Source of the DNA: Tricholoma matsutake | Lineage: Eukaryota; Basidiomycota; Agaricomycetes; Agaricales; Tricholomataceae | DNA length: 64,000 nucleotides | Assembly: GCA_026075535.2 (NCBI GenBank) | Contig: AP026547.1 | Coordinates: forward strand, 9,362,001-9,426,000 | Reading direction: 5' to 3' | In this document: positions 31,131 to 43,275 of the stretch, one piece after another | Layout: each line of letters starts with the position of its first letter | How positions within the stretch are numbered: the stretch's first letter is position 1 | Notes under the pieces: generated by a model | What the model saw: only the letters and a program-made list of their open reading frames with translations | Told to the model about the DNA's origin: nothing | The model's database searches: none | Program-made: the position numbers and the translations under genes

Positions 31131-32830
31131 AAGAGGAAGATGATGATGAATAACTTCCATTTCTGCTTGGACAATGAAGAAGGAGAAGAAGATGAATAAA
31201 TTCCATTTCTGCCTTAAATGATGTACATTTATGCACAGTGTTGTACAATATACATTATAAAGATATCACTTGGGATCCTGATTTTGGGCAATGGAACAGA
31301 TAACCTGTGGGTGCTTTTGAGTGTACCTGTACATGTACCTGCAACCCATGGGTCACAAGCCACATGTCAGATGAGTACAGGTAGTCGTACCCATTGTCTC
31401 CCATTGTATCGTTCACCAACAGCTCCTGCATCTGAGAAGACCCACAATTGTGGGCTCCCTCAAGTACAGGAGCTGACTGCTTTGTGAACCATCATCAGGG
31501 CTGGGAGGGATCCACCCCATGAGCAGTTGCTCACAGCGGTGGGGTGTAGCTACGAGAATGGAAAAAGAAAAAGAAAAAGAAGAAACAGCCCCACCATCTC
31601 ATGTTTGTAGCAAGGGTGGGGTCATGCCATTGTTGTGCCATTGTCCCTGCCCATTGTCACTGTTGTCCCCACCATCCTTCATCATTGTGTCAGTTCTCTG
31701 CTGTTCTTTGTCATTGTGTCATCATTGTCCCCCCCATTTGTCATTGCCATGATATTGGATCCACTCTGCAAGCAGTTGCTCGCGGGCATGGGTGTTGTCT
31801 TGTAGGGGGTGGGGTAAGGGATCCACTGCCAGTGGCTTGTGGTGGGTTGTCTTGGTCCTGTCATCATTGTCATCATCTGTCATTAGCACCCTCAATCCCA
31901 CCCTACAAGCAGAGGCTTGTAGCAGTGGTCATGAGGAGCTGTGTTGTTAGTTATGGGTCCTGTGCCCCTGTCCTACCATTGTAATGGCAGTGTTTCCTGT
32001 TTCAAAATGTGTGAGGTGGTTAGTAATGAGGTGATGGGGTTGGGGGCATTTTGCATGCTTACCTCACAGGTACCCTGCTACCCAGGCTTCCTGGTATCTC
32101 CTAACCACAAACCACTCCCTGACATCCCATTTGGATGGGGAGGAGGAGTGTGCATGTGCATTGTATGTCATTGTGGTAGTAGATAAGCTAAAAATAACAA
32201 AAGAGCAGTTAGTATTTGAAAAAGAAAGAAAAGAACAATTAAGCACTTAATTTATGGGTGGAGGGGCCTCAGGCTCCTCAACATGAGTCGATGTCTGAAT
32301 ATGCTGCAAGAGTGGTGGTGGTGCTCCTCGCTGTCATTGTTGTCACTGTCATCCACTGTCAATGTTCTTCCCACAATCCACCCCTCAAGCAGTTGCTCAA
32401 GGACGTGTGTAGGTGGTGTGTCATCCATAGTCATTGTTGTCCAGTGTCGGTGGGGCACATGTGTGTGTGTGAGCATTTGGTGGTGTCATCACTTTGTCCT
32501 GCCAGGCTTTCCTAGTTGAGGAGATTAGGGGGCTGTTAGTGATGTGGCACCAGTTGGTGCATTGAGAGGTGCTCACCTCATGGACACCCCCCTTCATGGG
32601 TCTCCCAGTACCTCTCTATCATCACCTGAGCCCCTTCTCCATCTCCTGGCACCTGACATCCTTGAATGGGTAGTGGGGGGGTCATACATTCATGGATGAG
32701 TGTTGGTTGCATAGCACCAACCCCCAACTGCCATCATTAGCAATAGTTTAGATCCTAAAGACAAGAAGAAAACAATTATTTAGTAGAGAAAAAAAAAAAA
32801 AAAAAAGCCAACATACTGGCAATGCAAATG
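31131..32830. other. Low-complexity region with GAGCAGTTGCTC palindromes
   Basis: After a GGGTGCTTTTGAGTGTACC-type MITE-like patch (31300-31400) the DNA is G/T-rich and non-coding. It contains repeated small palindromes GAGCAGTTGCTC (31519), AAGCAGTTGCTCG (31769) and AAGCAGTTGCTCA (32387) next to GTGGGG words, the same motif as the array at 24.6-25.0 kb. A poly-A run lies at 32788-32805. Confidence 0.45.
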
Positions 32831-34450
32831 ATGGCAACCGTCATTTGCACCTGCGTCATGTCCAAGATCATTCTTTGGGGCCAGAAATGGTGTACACACA
32901 GCCAGCTACATAGAAAACATCTCACATCCCTTTTGGAGGGGAGGAGAAAACTGCATGATGCCAGGTGTAGTTGTTATGAAGATATGCAGAAATCTAGAGT
33001 GGGAGAGATAAGAATCATTAGTTCAGCTGATCACAAGGATAATAAAGTCAAAAATATGTTTACTTCTGTGTTACAAGGGTCCTAAGTACTAGATGGCAGT
33101 AGAAAACAAAGAAGGAGAGTGTAGGATAGTGTAGATGAAGAGAGGGAGAGCAGGCAACACAGGACAAATGGCCAGCATGATAGCAACTGAGGTGAGCTTT
33201 ATTTGGACAGCTAAGCTGCTCTGGAGCTGTGAAGATTGGCTCGGCTTGTGAGTCAGAGCTGCAAAATTGGCTTAGCTGCATGAGTTGTGCCATGAGCGAG
33301 CTGAGCCAAGCCGTGGGAACACTACATCCATTACAACTGGCCCTGTGAAGGTCTTCTATCTGATACTCTCAGAGCGGTAGATGTCCTGAATATTTCCATC
33401 CATCCTTAAAGTTGTTGTTCAATTAGATGTGGTGCATCATTCAAGCACTTACCACAGAAATGGAGTGGAGGATGAGGAATTGAATGGAGCTGGGGCTTAA
33501 TATAGAGGTATGGATTAGTGAAGATTATGAATTTGAGGACGTTGATGACTACCAAACATTTATTGAAAAAATCGAATGTAATTTTGGCAAACCTCACAAC
33601 CTCTCCTCCTTGTTAGCACTTGCTGAAAAATGTACCATGGAAATGCTGACACTGCCGATGAGTGTTAGTTCCAAACTCCCTAATCTTGATAAGATTTGCA
33701 AGCTAATAACATTTATAGGTGTTTGGATCTGGGCTTCATTGATAGTTTGTGATCATTGATTCCACAGCCTCCCTTGTGCAATGTCTCTTGAACTCTACAT
33801 CAGGAAATTGAGAACTGATGCTCTTTCATACCCATATGTTTTGTAATTGATGTTCAGTTTTTCTCATTTGACTGATGACTACATTTCAGTGTTTGCAAAG
33901 TGCAACTTGAAGGAATCACTACATGGTGGCTTTGGTATCACACAACCCCAGGAACTGAACACTATTGACCCAGCACATTTTCTGGGTCATGTGATCTTGG
34001 AAATTTCCAGAATATCATGTGATTGTGGCACTTGTAAACATTTCAAATTCATTTCTTTGCAACTTATAAACAAATGAATGTAATACTAACTATCAAATTA
34101 CTATGTATTTAAAAAATGTAGACTGACAATGACATGGTAATTACAGAATATCTACTACATATCCCATTGTATTCTTAACTTGATGTGCATCCTGATGGTT
34201 TTTGGGCCATGTTGCCTGCATTTGCCAGCTAGTCTTCTCAAAGTGCTGAACATCTTTAACAAGATCACTAGCATCATGGCCTATATCTTGATCAACAATT
34301 GACTTCATCCAAGTGCAGTTACGATGCTTGGCCTGAGCCTTGAGATTCAGCACATTTAAGAAGCACATTGCATCAAGTTTCAACAAACTTTGATGTAGGA
34401 GTGTTTGAAGGCTCTTTCATAAGTTTTAACAGGAAGTAATAAAAACAGGA
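32831..34450. other. Gene-poor; possible gene relics
   Basis: 33200-33325 has AGCTGAGCCAAGCCGTGGGAAC and an ACACTA end that resembles a hAT-MITE right terminus. 33484-33759 (plus) gives an open 91-codon stretch with ISEDYEFEDVDDYQTFIEK, and 33895-34075 one with NLKESLHGGFGITQPQ; 34141-34386 (minus) gives TSWQMQATWPKNHQDAHQV. These could be relics of a transposon gene, but I recognise none. Confidence 0.3.
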
Positions 34451-35197
34451 ATATCATTGAATAGTTTACATAGACAAAATAGAAAAGCACTACTACATCA
34501 AGGATATGTCATGTACGTAGCTGAAGGTGAGCCCATTGCTGAGTGCCTGTCAAAACCCCTTCCACTTTGGCCCTACCTCTCTGTCCACTTCCTGCTGAGC
34601 TGCCTCGTGAGGCCCATACAGCTGCATGGGTGGTGCCATCTATGGGCATGACCCATACCACCCACCACCTGGGCTGTTATGGGAGTGGCACTTCTCATTG
34701 GTCTCATCACTGTCCTCTGCTCATGTGGAGTCGTGGGGTTGTTGCCATGGTGTTGTCCTCATCTGCCCAGCATTGTTCAGGTCGTAGTTGTAGGTGTGCT
34801 TCTGGTGTAGGTCATACTTTAGTCCTGCTCATAAAAACACCATTAGTTACGAGTCCTTAACAATGTTAAGTAAGACTTGTTCTTCATACCAGGAATCGAG
34901 GAAAAATTCAGTGCTATAAGAAAAACATTTCCTTTTTCCCCATGGTCAGTAAGTTCTGTGCAACCATTACAAAAATTACTGACTTTACTAACCATGGGAC
35001 TGAAAAATTAGCCGAGACACGGATTTCGAGTATAAAAGGAAATTTTTCATCCGGCTATCTAAATTACCGGTAACCTACAGTAATTGACTTCAATACAATC
35101 CATTACAAACTGTTATTGATAGTTTCATTACAAACTATTATTGATCAGTTACAAACTTTGTATTGAAATTTTGAAATTTGATGATACTTCGGGGGCG
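34451..35197. other. No gene seen; long-range inverted words
   Basis: G/T-rich then AT-rich. CCATGGTCAGTAAGT (34943) and ACTTTACTAACCATGG (34981) form a loose inverted repeat. No coding feature. Confidence 0.35.
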
Positions 35198-35273
35198 CCC
35201 TAAAGTTATCACGTGCGCCAAATATCGACTTCTCCCCCGATGTCGATATTTGGCGCACGTGACCGCTTTAGGG
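35198..35273. repeat. CpG-rich 76-bp palindrome, 32-bp arms
   Basis: Left arm 35198-35229 and right arm 35242-35273 pair at 29 of 32 positions around a 12-base loop (TTCTCCCCCGAT). The arms read CCCTAAAG, three mismatched bases, then TCACGTGCGCCAAATATCG. It holds several CpGs in a region otherwise almost free of them. It could be a minimal foldback element or back-to-back transposon ends. No obvious target duplication. Confidence 0.85.
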
Positions 35274-35289
35274 TATGGTTTTTTTAGCA

Positions 35290-36810
35290 CATCTACAATG
35301 AAAGTCTTGTATCTCACTCATTTCTTGTCCGATTAGGTTCATTTAACTACAGATGGGAAAGTACATCATTGGCCAGAGAGTACTTGGCATTGTTTGGTAT
35401 TGTTGTCATGGCTAAATATAGTATCTCCTTCAGTTTTCATCCAATTTGCATGATTTAACTTGCAAATGAAAAGTATGCTATTGGTCTATCATTGGGAAAT
35501 ATTTACAAGTATTTGGGATTGTTTGTTTATAGATCAAAAAGATCAACATAACTATATCAGAGCCAGTTTTTACTCAATTGAGTTTATTTAACTTGTGGAA
35601 GGGTATGTAACTTGGACACTTTGCCCTGTGCTGACAAAAGTTGTTTATATTTGTTTGTTAGATTATCAAAATACTGTATCTTGCTCAATTCTTGGCTGAT
35701 TTCTTTTATCTAACTTGGAATGAGAAGATACATTATTGGCCAATCATTGGGAGGGTATTTGGCATTGTTTGGCATTGTTGTCATGGCTACATATAGTATC
35801 TCCTTCAGTTTTCATCCATTTTGGATGATTTAACTGTTGGTCTATTATTAAAAGATACTTACAAATATTTGGCATTATTTGTTCATATATCAAAAAATCA
35901 AAAAGATGATGTCAGAGCTGGTTTTAACTCAATTCAGTTTATTTAACTTGTAGAAGGTAGCTTGGGCACTTTACACTGACAAAGGTTGTTTATCTTTAAT
36001 TGTTAAATCATCAAAATACTGTATCTTGCCCATTTCTTGGCTGATTTGTTTTATTTAACTTGGGAATAAGAAGATACACCATTGGCCCATCATTGGCCAA
36101 TCATCAGAAGAGTATTTGGTATTGTTTGACATTGTTGTCATGCCTAAATACAGTATCTCTTTTAGTTTTCCTCCATTTTGGATGATTTAACAAAAAGATA
36201 CTGTTGGTCTATCCTTAAAGGATATTTGCAATTATTTGTTAATATATCAAGCAGATCAAAAAGACTATATCAGAGCCAGTTCTAATTCAATTGAGTTTAA
36301 CTTTGTAGAAGGGTATGTAGCTTGGGCATTTTATATTGACAAAATTGTTTATCTTTATTTGTTAAATTATCAAAATGCTGTATCTTGGTCAATTCTTGGC
36401 CAATTTGTTTTATTTAACTTGGAATAAGAAGATACATTATTGGCCCATTTATTGAGATCATATTTGGTATTGTTTGGCATTGTTTGTGGTATCTCAGTTA
36501 GTTCTTCTTTAATCCAACTGATTTAACCTGAAAATAAAATATATACTGTTTGTAGCTAACAAAGCTTGTTTATATTTGTTATTAAATCATCAAAAATGCT
36601 GTATCTCACTCAATTCTTGTCCCATTTGTTTTATTTAACTTGAAATAAAAAGATATATGGTTGGCCCATTATTGAAATCTCATTTGGAATTATTTGGCCT
36701 TGTTTGTATGGTTTGAATTTATTATTTCAGTCAGTTCTTATATCAACAATGTTGCATACTATTAGACCATCATTGTTAAGTGCTGAACTTGAGGGTGGAA
36801 ATCTGTCAGA
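35290..36810. repeat. AT-rich tandem repeat, about 350-bp period
   Basis: A unit containing CTGTATCTTGCTCAATTCTT, GATACATTATTGGCC, GGCATTGTTTGGCATTGTTG and AGTATCTCCTTCAGTTTTC recurs from about 35303, 35667, 36010, 36368 and (shortened) 36589. Copies have diverged by substitutions and small deletions. Non-coding satellite-like DNA. Confidence 0.8.
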
Positions 36811-38150
36811 CTCATATTGGATGGTGTATCAGAGAGGACTTGGCTTCAACTTATAAGAAATTGTGCCCTTCACCTTGTCAGTGTCTAATTTCAAGACAAA
36901 GGTAAATGTAAGAATATCAGAGTTCGAGAGGAATTCTGAGGCATGAGAGGAGACTAGAGATTGAGATGGGTAAACTTGGTTGCTTTATGAACCAAAGAAT
37001 ACACACAGAAGTAAATAGGTTAAATACTAAAGAGCAGAGTTAGGTCAGAGACCAGTGGAGAACAGAGTAGTGGAGGTATCATAGGAATGGAAACTATATC
37101 TAAAATACTAATGCTATGCCAATCATTACTAGGTGACCTCAGTGGAAAATGGTTGGAAGTCCAACAAAAATCCACATTGCTGGAACAGAATCAAGAGATA
37201 TTATTATATATTTGTTATTATTTGTTATTAATGAAAATAAGCTATATCTTCCTTATTTTTGTGCTATGTTTAACTTGTAATAGAACAGAATATCATTGAT
37301 GCATCATTAACATAATAGTTTCCACTATTTGGTATTATTTATTAGGGCTAAATATGAAGTGTATATCTGTATTTTATGTGTTATATATCATTTTGATTAG
37401 TTTCTTGAGATGATCTTTTATTTTTTATTTCTTTGCATACTATTGGGTTTTTTATTACCAAATATTGTCAGGTATTTAGCATTATTTGATTATAGATCAT
37501 AAAATATAAGGACTCGTACCTGCCAGAATTGGCCCTCACCCCCAAGTATTCTTAAAATTGAAAGAGAAAAAAATCATGATGGAGGTGACATCTCCTAGCC
37601 CTGTTGCTGGTCTCCTATGTACATCCTGTTGTTCCTCTTGGCAGTTGTTCCTTTCATTGTGGCGCCTTGCAAGCCCTTTGTGTCATTGTGGTTGCTGTTC
37701 CTGTTCTGTATGAGGCTGTTTGTACATAATCATTAGTAGAGTAAAAAATAGTTGAAGAAAAAAGAAAACTTACCTGAGAGGCTCAGGAGGAAATCTGCCT
37801 GAGCCTCCACTAAGGCATAGCATGAGTGCACCCATGGGTGACCCAGATCCAAACTCACGAGTATTCTCACATAGAAAACTGTTACTCAGATCTGCATGAG
37901 TATTTTCCCATGGATGACCCAGATCTGTGAGTATAGAACTCACGAGTGTGCAAGTACCTGCAGGTATATGAGTAGATACAAGTACTCACAGGTAGCTCAT
38001 GGGTACTTGTATGTTATTTTGTGCAAGTAGATAGAATATACAACAATAACACAAGTTAGGTTTCAGTTAGGTTAGTATCTGAATGCTGGGTAGGTGAGTC
38101 AGTGTTTGTAGCACTATGACTTAGTGGTTTTTTCCATAAGCTTGTATTAT
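36811..38150. other. No gene; repeat patches
   Basis: AT-rich DNA, then at 37800-38040 palindromic ACCCATGGGTGACCCAG and CACGAGTA-type words typical of the window's TIR elements (a TAAGGCATAGCATG end at 37813). A GTAAGT...AG-like minus-strand module may lie at 37700-37775. No coding feature. Confidence 0.4.
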
Positions 38151-38393
38151 ACATTGTGCATACTATATATATATTGCATTTCCAAAGGGCTAGTTGAGAT
38201 GTGCAGCCATTATTTTATACCAACACCCCTTCCTCCTCCTCCCTCTGAAAAACCCATAGCACCATAACTCAACAACTGTGTAACTGTTCCTTTTGTAAAG
38301 TTGGATTCTCTATTATGCATTGCATATTTACATCTCCCTTAAAGCACTACTCAAACAGCATGGCCATTGTTTCATACACCCCTTCCTCCTCAT

Positions 38394-39534
38394 TAAGGCA
38401 TGACACAGGTATGGGTAACACTGTGTGTATCCAGAAATGGGTATGCTCGGGCATGGGTACAGGTTCTGGATTCCCATACCCAAGCAATACCATACCCTTT
38501 TCCATGGTGTTACAGGTATGCTGGTACCAGCATTTCAGTCAGGTGAGTGAACATCTGACTTCATTGATTCACTTCCCACATCTGCTGATCTAGGCAACAA
38601 CAATGACAATGACCCCTCCCTCGCTGCAAACACAAGTGGGGTGCTGTTCTGGGCAACAACAATGCCAACAACCACCCCCTTGCTTCAAACCTGAGTGGTT
38701 TTTTCTTCTCTTCTGGGAAATGACAACAACAACAACCCCCTCCTTCATTGCAAACATGAGCAGGGGGGTTTTCTGTTCTGGGCAATGATGACAATGACAA
38801 CAACAATCCCCTCCCTCACTGCAAATGCAAGCATGGGGCATTATCTTGTTCTAAGCAATAAGCAATGAAGACAATGATGGTTACCACCCCCCCTCATTCC
38901 AAACATGAGTGGGGGGTATTCTCTTATTCTAGGCAGTGACAACAATGACGCCCCCCCCTCATTCCAAACATGACTGGGGGGTGTTCTTCTCTTCTAGGCA
39001 ACAACAATGATGACAGCTACCAACACCCCTCGTTCCAAATGCAAGTGGGGGGTGTTCTTTTATTCTAGGCAATGACAATGACAATGCTCCCCCCCCCTCA
39101 TTCCAAACATGACTGGGGGGTGTTCTTCTCTTCTAGGCAATGACAATGACAACAGCTACCAACACCCCCCCTCTTTCCAAATGCGAGTGGGGGGTGTTCT
39201 TTTATTCTAAGCAATGGCAACAATGTCTGGGCAATGATGACAATGATGAGGGCCCCCTCCCTTGCTGCAAATGCAAGCGGGGGGTTCTGTTCTGGGCAAC
39301 AACAATGACAACCCCCTCCCTCACTGCAGACATGAGCAGAGGGTTTTATATTTTAGTAATATATATAACATTTATAATAAATCTGTAGAAAACTGAGCAA
39401 GAACTAGGCAAACCCATGGTAAACCCACCCAAATCCATGGTAACACTGCACCCATTACTGTATGGGTACAGTGTTCATGGGTACAGATAAGGGTTGAGCA
39501 AAATATACCCAGGGGTAACCCCTGTCATGCCTTA
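38394..39534. mobile_element. TIR element carrying a tandem array
   Basis: Ends: TAAGGCATGACACAGGTATG at the left and TAAGGCATGACAGGGGTTAC read inward from the right. Flanks share CTCAT on both sides, and joining them restores the satellite unit CCTCCTCATCCCTCT. The interior (38590-39350) is a tandem array rather than a gene. It resembles the hAT-type MITE at 19404 in its CCCATGG/GGGTAAC words. Confidence 0.65.
38590..39350. repeat. Tandem array, about 60-75-bp units
   Basis: About ten units combine CCCCCCTCATTCCAAACATG, AGTGGGGGGTGTTCTTCT, TTCTAGGCAATGACAATGAC. Within each, the CCCCCC...GGGGGG parts can pair, and the TTCTATTCTAG stretch resembles a 3' splice site. No long reading frame. Confidence 0.7.
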
Positions 39535-40115
39535 CTCATCCCTCTCAAAAACCTGCAGCACTGTAACTCAATAATTCTGAGACTGTGCCTTTTGTAAACT
39601 TGGCTTCTATACTGTATTTAGTATATGTACAGCATCCCAAATGCATGAGTGGAATGGTAGAGCCATTGTTCTATGGCAACCATCCCTTCCTCTTCATTCC
39701 TCTCAAAAGCTTGCAGCATTATAACTCGATAACCCCAAAACCATTCCTTTCATAAATTTGGATTCCACTCTTCATATACCATATCTACAATGTTCCAAAA
39801 GTACTAGTTGAACTGTGTAACTACCCCTTCCTCCTCATCCCTCTCAAAAAGCCCATAGCACTATAACTCAATAACTCCATGACCATTCCTTTTGTAAACT
39901 GGTAGTACACACTGTATATAATATACCTACACCTTCTCCAATGCACTAGTCAAGGGGTCCACCCATTCCTTTATGGTAAACTCCTCTTTCTCCTCATTTC
40001 TCTCAAAAACTAGGAGCATTGTAAATAAATAATGCTGGAGTGATTCCTTCTATAAACTGGTATTCTACATTGTATATAGTATGTTTATGATCTGCCAAAA
40101 GTACTATATGAACAG

Positions 40116-42383
40116 TGCAGTAGTTCATGCATAAGTATTTGTGTGAGTACCCATGTCTGCAAAAACTGATACCTGGATCCTCAAGGATCCATTCCCATAG
40201 ATGACCTGGAGCCACGAGTATGCATACTTGTGGGTATTCCCACAGGTCTACCAACAGGTACCTGTGGGTGACCCAGATGCCTTAGCCTCCACATGTGCAT
40301 CTGCAGCAAGTTGCCAGCATTGTGACTTGTGACCCCCCCAGCATAGGTTAGCATCTTAGCAAAGAGAGAAAAACAGACTTGGGGCTCAAGACACATCTGC
40401 ATCTTGAGCCCCAGTTGTTGTTGCTATTGCTGCTGCTGCTGCTGTTGCTGTTGCCATTGTTGATGTTGATGTCACTGCCATCATTGTTGTCAAGCCTGTG
40501 GTGGTGGTGGTCATTGATGAAGTTGATGTTTGTTTCAAAGTGAACATGAGTCAACAGAGATGTTCCCATCACATGTTGCCAGAAGCTCGCATGTTGCATC
40601 ACAATCTGCTGGGTGGATTGCATTTACTTTATACAAATGACGTGTGTGGAGTGTGAACATGAATGCAAAGACAAGGGGAATTAATGGCCTGGGAGCATGG
40701 CAAAAGAAGTCATGAACCAACACTAAAAACAGGGTGTTCAGACTCAGATCCCACAAGGTGTGCTCTGATCAGCAGCCATACTCATAGGGACAAGTCAGCA
40801 AGAGTAGTCGTGACATGAAATTCAAATTAAGGTTATAGAAAAGTTTTGTTCATTATGAGTACATAATTGAATAGTGGTCATGCGATTCCCCATGGATTAT
40901 GTCCATGATTTGTAGGATAATACTGATAATTGCGATTATGGCATTAATTGCAGAATCATCAAATCACTGCTGGTGGCAATTTGACAATTCTTTGATGTGC
41001 TTAGGCATTTTGCTTACATCATGCAGAAGATCCTAGAACTCTCCCAGATTATTGACACAATTTTTCATTCATAATACTAGCAGTGCCCATGATGCATCAT
41101 GTATGTCCATGCCAGCCCTATCATGATGAGTGTTTCCCATCTCACCATGTAATTACTTCAGAAACACAGACCGTGAGTGTTTAATGATATGGCAGATTTA
41201 ACCTCTTACATTGTAGGGAACCATGATCATTGATTATGTATGATTGGTTGAGAAAAAACAAATGTCGCAATGGCCATGGCACATGTTGTTCCAACTGTGT
41301 TGAATTTGAATATAGGCAACAAGTTCAATATTAGTTTACTAGTGGATCCTTGTTATTTGAGCTTGGGTATGACCTCCATTTTTTTCCTTATCTTGCTTCC
41401 TTATAGCAACACAAGTTTCTGGCCTTCCATGGGGACTTCTTTCATCATTCGCTCAGCCTCTTTTTATGGGCAATCCATGCAGAAAGTCTTCAATACATTC
41501 CTTTGAATTTCCCCACTCCTTCATTCACTTCTGCTCAGTGGACCTCTTATTACTGCCCTTGTTCTCGATAAGATGTTCATGGACTTGAACCACTCAGTGT
41601 AATTCAATCATTAACAGGTGTTTCTCTCAGTTTGGGCACTGCTCTCATGGGAATAGTTTCTGCAGCAGAGTATGTCACTAATCGAATGAGCCATATTTTT
41701 GCTGAATAGCAGAGGAATGAATAGGCTACATGGAGGTGTGTCTGCTGGTGCCTGACCATATAACAGGTGTTGACAGTTTGAACGACAGTTTCCTGCATCT
41801 AGGCATGGTACTATTTTACCCATCAAACCAATGCATGGTTTCTTAAATTGTTGGAAAGTATAAAGAATGTTCAATTTGCTGACACCTCCATCTAATTTAT
41901 TGTAGGTCTCTGCTGTCATGGTATCTGACACTGCTCACCAGATTTTGATTTCTCATACTCATATGTTCACATGATTATCACAATAACCTGAACTTTATGA
42001 GGTAGTTTATACATATGTTATCATGAATTACAATAATCCCACACAATTATGGGACCTGGTCTGGTATGTGCAGCTGGTGAAGCAATATTGCTCAAGCATC
42101 GTTCTAACACCATCATGTGCCTGGGCCATACAGGAGCATGCTCATGAGTTATTAATCCTATCTGAAATTACATCCCTTAACATTTCCACTCATGCAGGTC
42201 GAGGTATTCTTGAATGTGCATACTAGCAAAATGCATGTAGATCTTATTATCCACTGAGACTTTTAGGGATTTACTGTGGTTCTTGTTCAAGGGTTTGAAC
42301 AACATTGTCTGTGTGTAGTTATTACTGATCTGAGTGGATTTTCCTTTGCATAGGTTTTTGGTGATGCACATGTGGCGGTGTGA
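40116..42383. other. Gene-poor region left of the gypsy element
   Basis: 40110-40290 holds GTACCTGTGGGTGACCCAG palindromic MITE-like text; 40420-40530 has GTTGTTGCTGCTGCTG microsatellite. A minus-strand open stretch at 41611-41931 (KLNILYTFQQFKKPCIGLMG) looks protein-like but is unrecognised. Otherwise AT-rich, CpG-poor DNA. Its right edge supplies the GTTCA target site. Confidence 0.35.
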
Positions 42384-42790
42384 GTTCATGTTAGGAAACC
42401 ACCCCATTACCTAATAAAATTTCATTTTTATTTTATTATGTTGAATTACACTACATTATGCCAAATGACGCTACACTTTGATAGCATGAGAATTTTATTT
42501 TGTACACATCAATATGTACACGCATGTACGAGTGCGTCAGTAACAACAATGTACAATATATGTAACATAGTATATAAACCCTAAATATATGCCTAGGGGA
42601 CCCCAGTTGTGTTCTCTTAGGTATTCCATCTATGCTTGTGGTGTGAATGGCCTATCTAAACAAACTCATCTATAAATAACCCCTCGCATCAAAACCATCA
42701 ATTCCCCCATCACGTGCATGGATTCCGCCCCCTTCTTGTAGAGAGAACCTGCACAGTCTTAGCTAGCAGATAGTGGGTGTTGCCCTAACA
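42384..42790 (+). repeat. Gypsy element 5' LTR with target duplication
   Basis: The LTR is 42389-42790 (402 bp), TGTTAGGAAACC to GCCCTAACA, preceded by GTTCA (42384-42388). A TATA-like GTATATAAACCC lies near 42570 and a CCTAGGGGACCCC motif downstream. Its partner is the equally long inverted LTR at 49766-50167; I count about 22 differences, almost all transitions. No standard tRNA-complementary site follows the LTR immediately. Confidence 0.92.
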
Positions 42791-43275
42791 GAAGAACACA
42801 ACTTCCCATATCAGTGTGCCTTCTCTTACTTGCACATACATCATTGTTTCACTGCGCCACATCTGATTACTCATCCTTTCGGCACGAGCTGGAAGTACTT
42901 GTATATACGTAATCTACCTTTTATTTCATAAGCTGATGCCAGGCCTCGCCTTACATTGTGACTGCTAGTGATCAAGAGGCAGCGCTCATCATTAGGACAG
43001 CTGCAACCAGACAACCGATTGGATCTGGTTTAGTTACCATTTACATCACTCTATTCAGACGACTATTTTAGTTACAAGCCAAATTCAGTGTTATCCCCAA
43101 GATCAGGCACTGTTGGAGGGTTATTGATCCGAAGTGCCAAATTAGGCGCCTGACAAACAAACAAACAATTGATGAACAATTGATGAACATCATGTGACCC
43201 GTAAACATTTGGAGAGGTCTCGAAGAACAAATCTTGAATTTGTCAAAGAAGTGATTCATCACAGATTTTACCATT

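Larger units (their letters stand above)
38150..40115. repeat. Tandem repeat, about 145-bp period, with inserted element
   Basis: A unit with CCCTTCCTCCTCATCCCTCT, CATAGCACTATAACTCAATA, CCTTTTGTAAACTTGG and GTATATAGTATATGTAC recurs near 38224, 38375/39536, 39684, 39828 and 39967. The TIR element at 38394-39534 interrupts one unit. Confidence 0.7.

Noticed and set aside
40420..40530. CTG/CAG-rich open frame as a poly-Gln protein
   Set aside because: Microsatellite in non-coding DNA with no flanking coding text.
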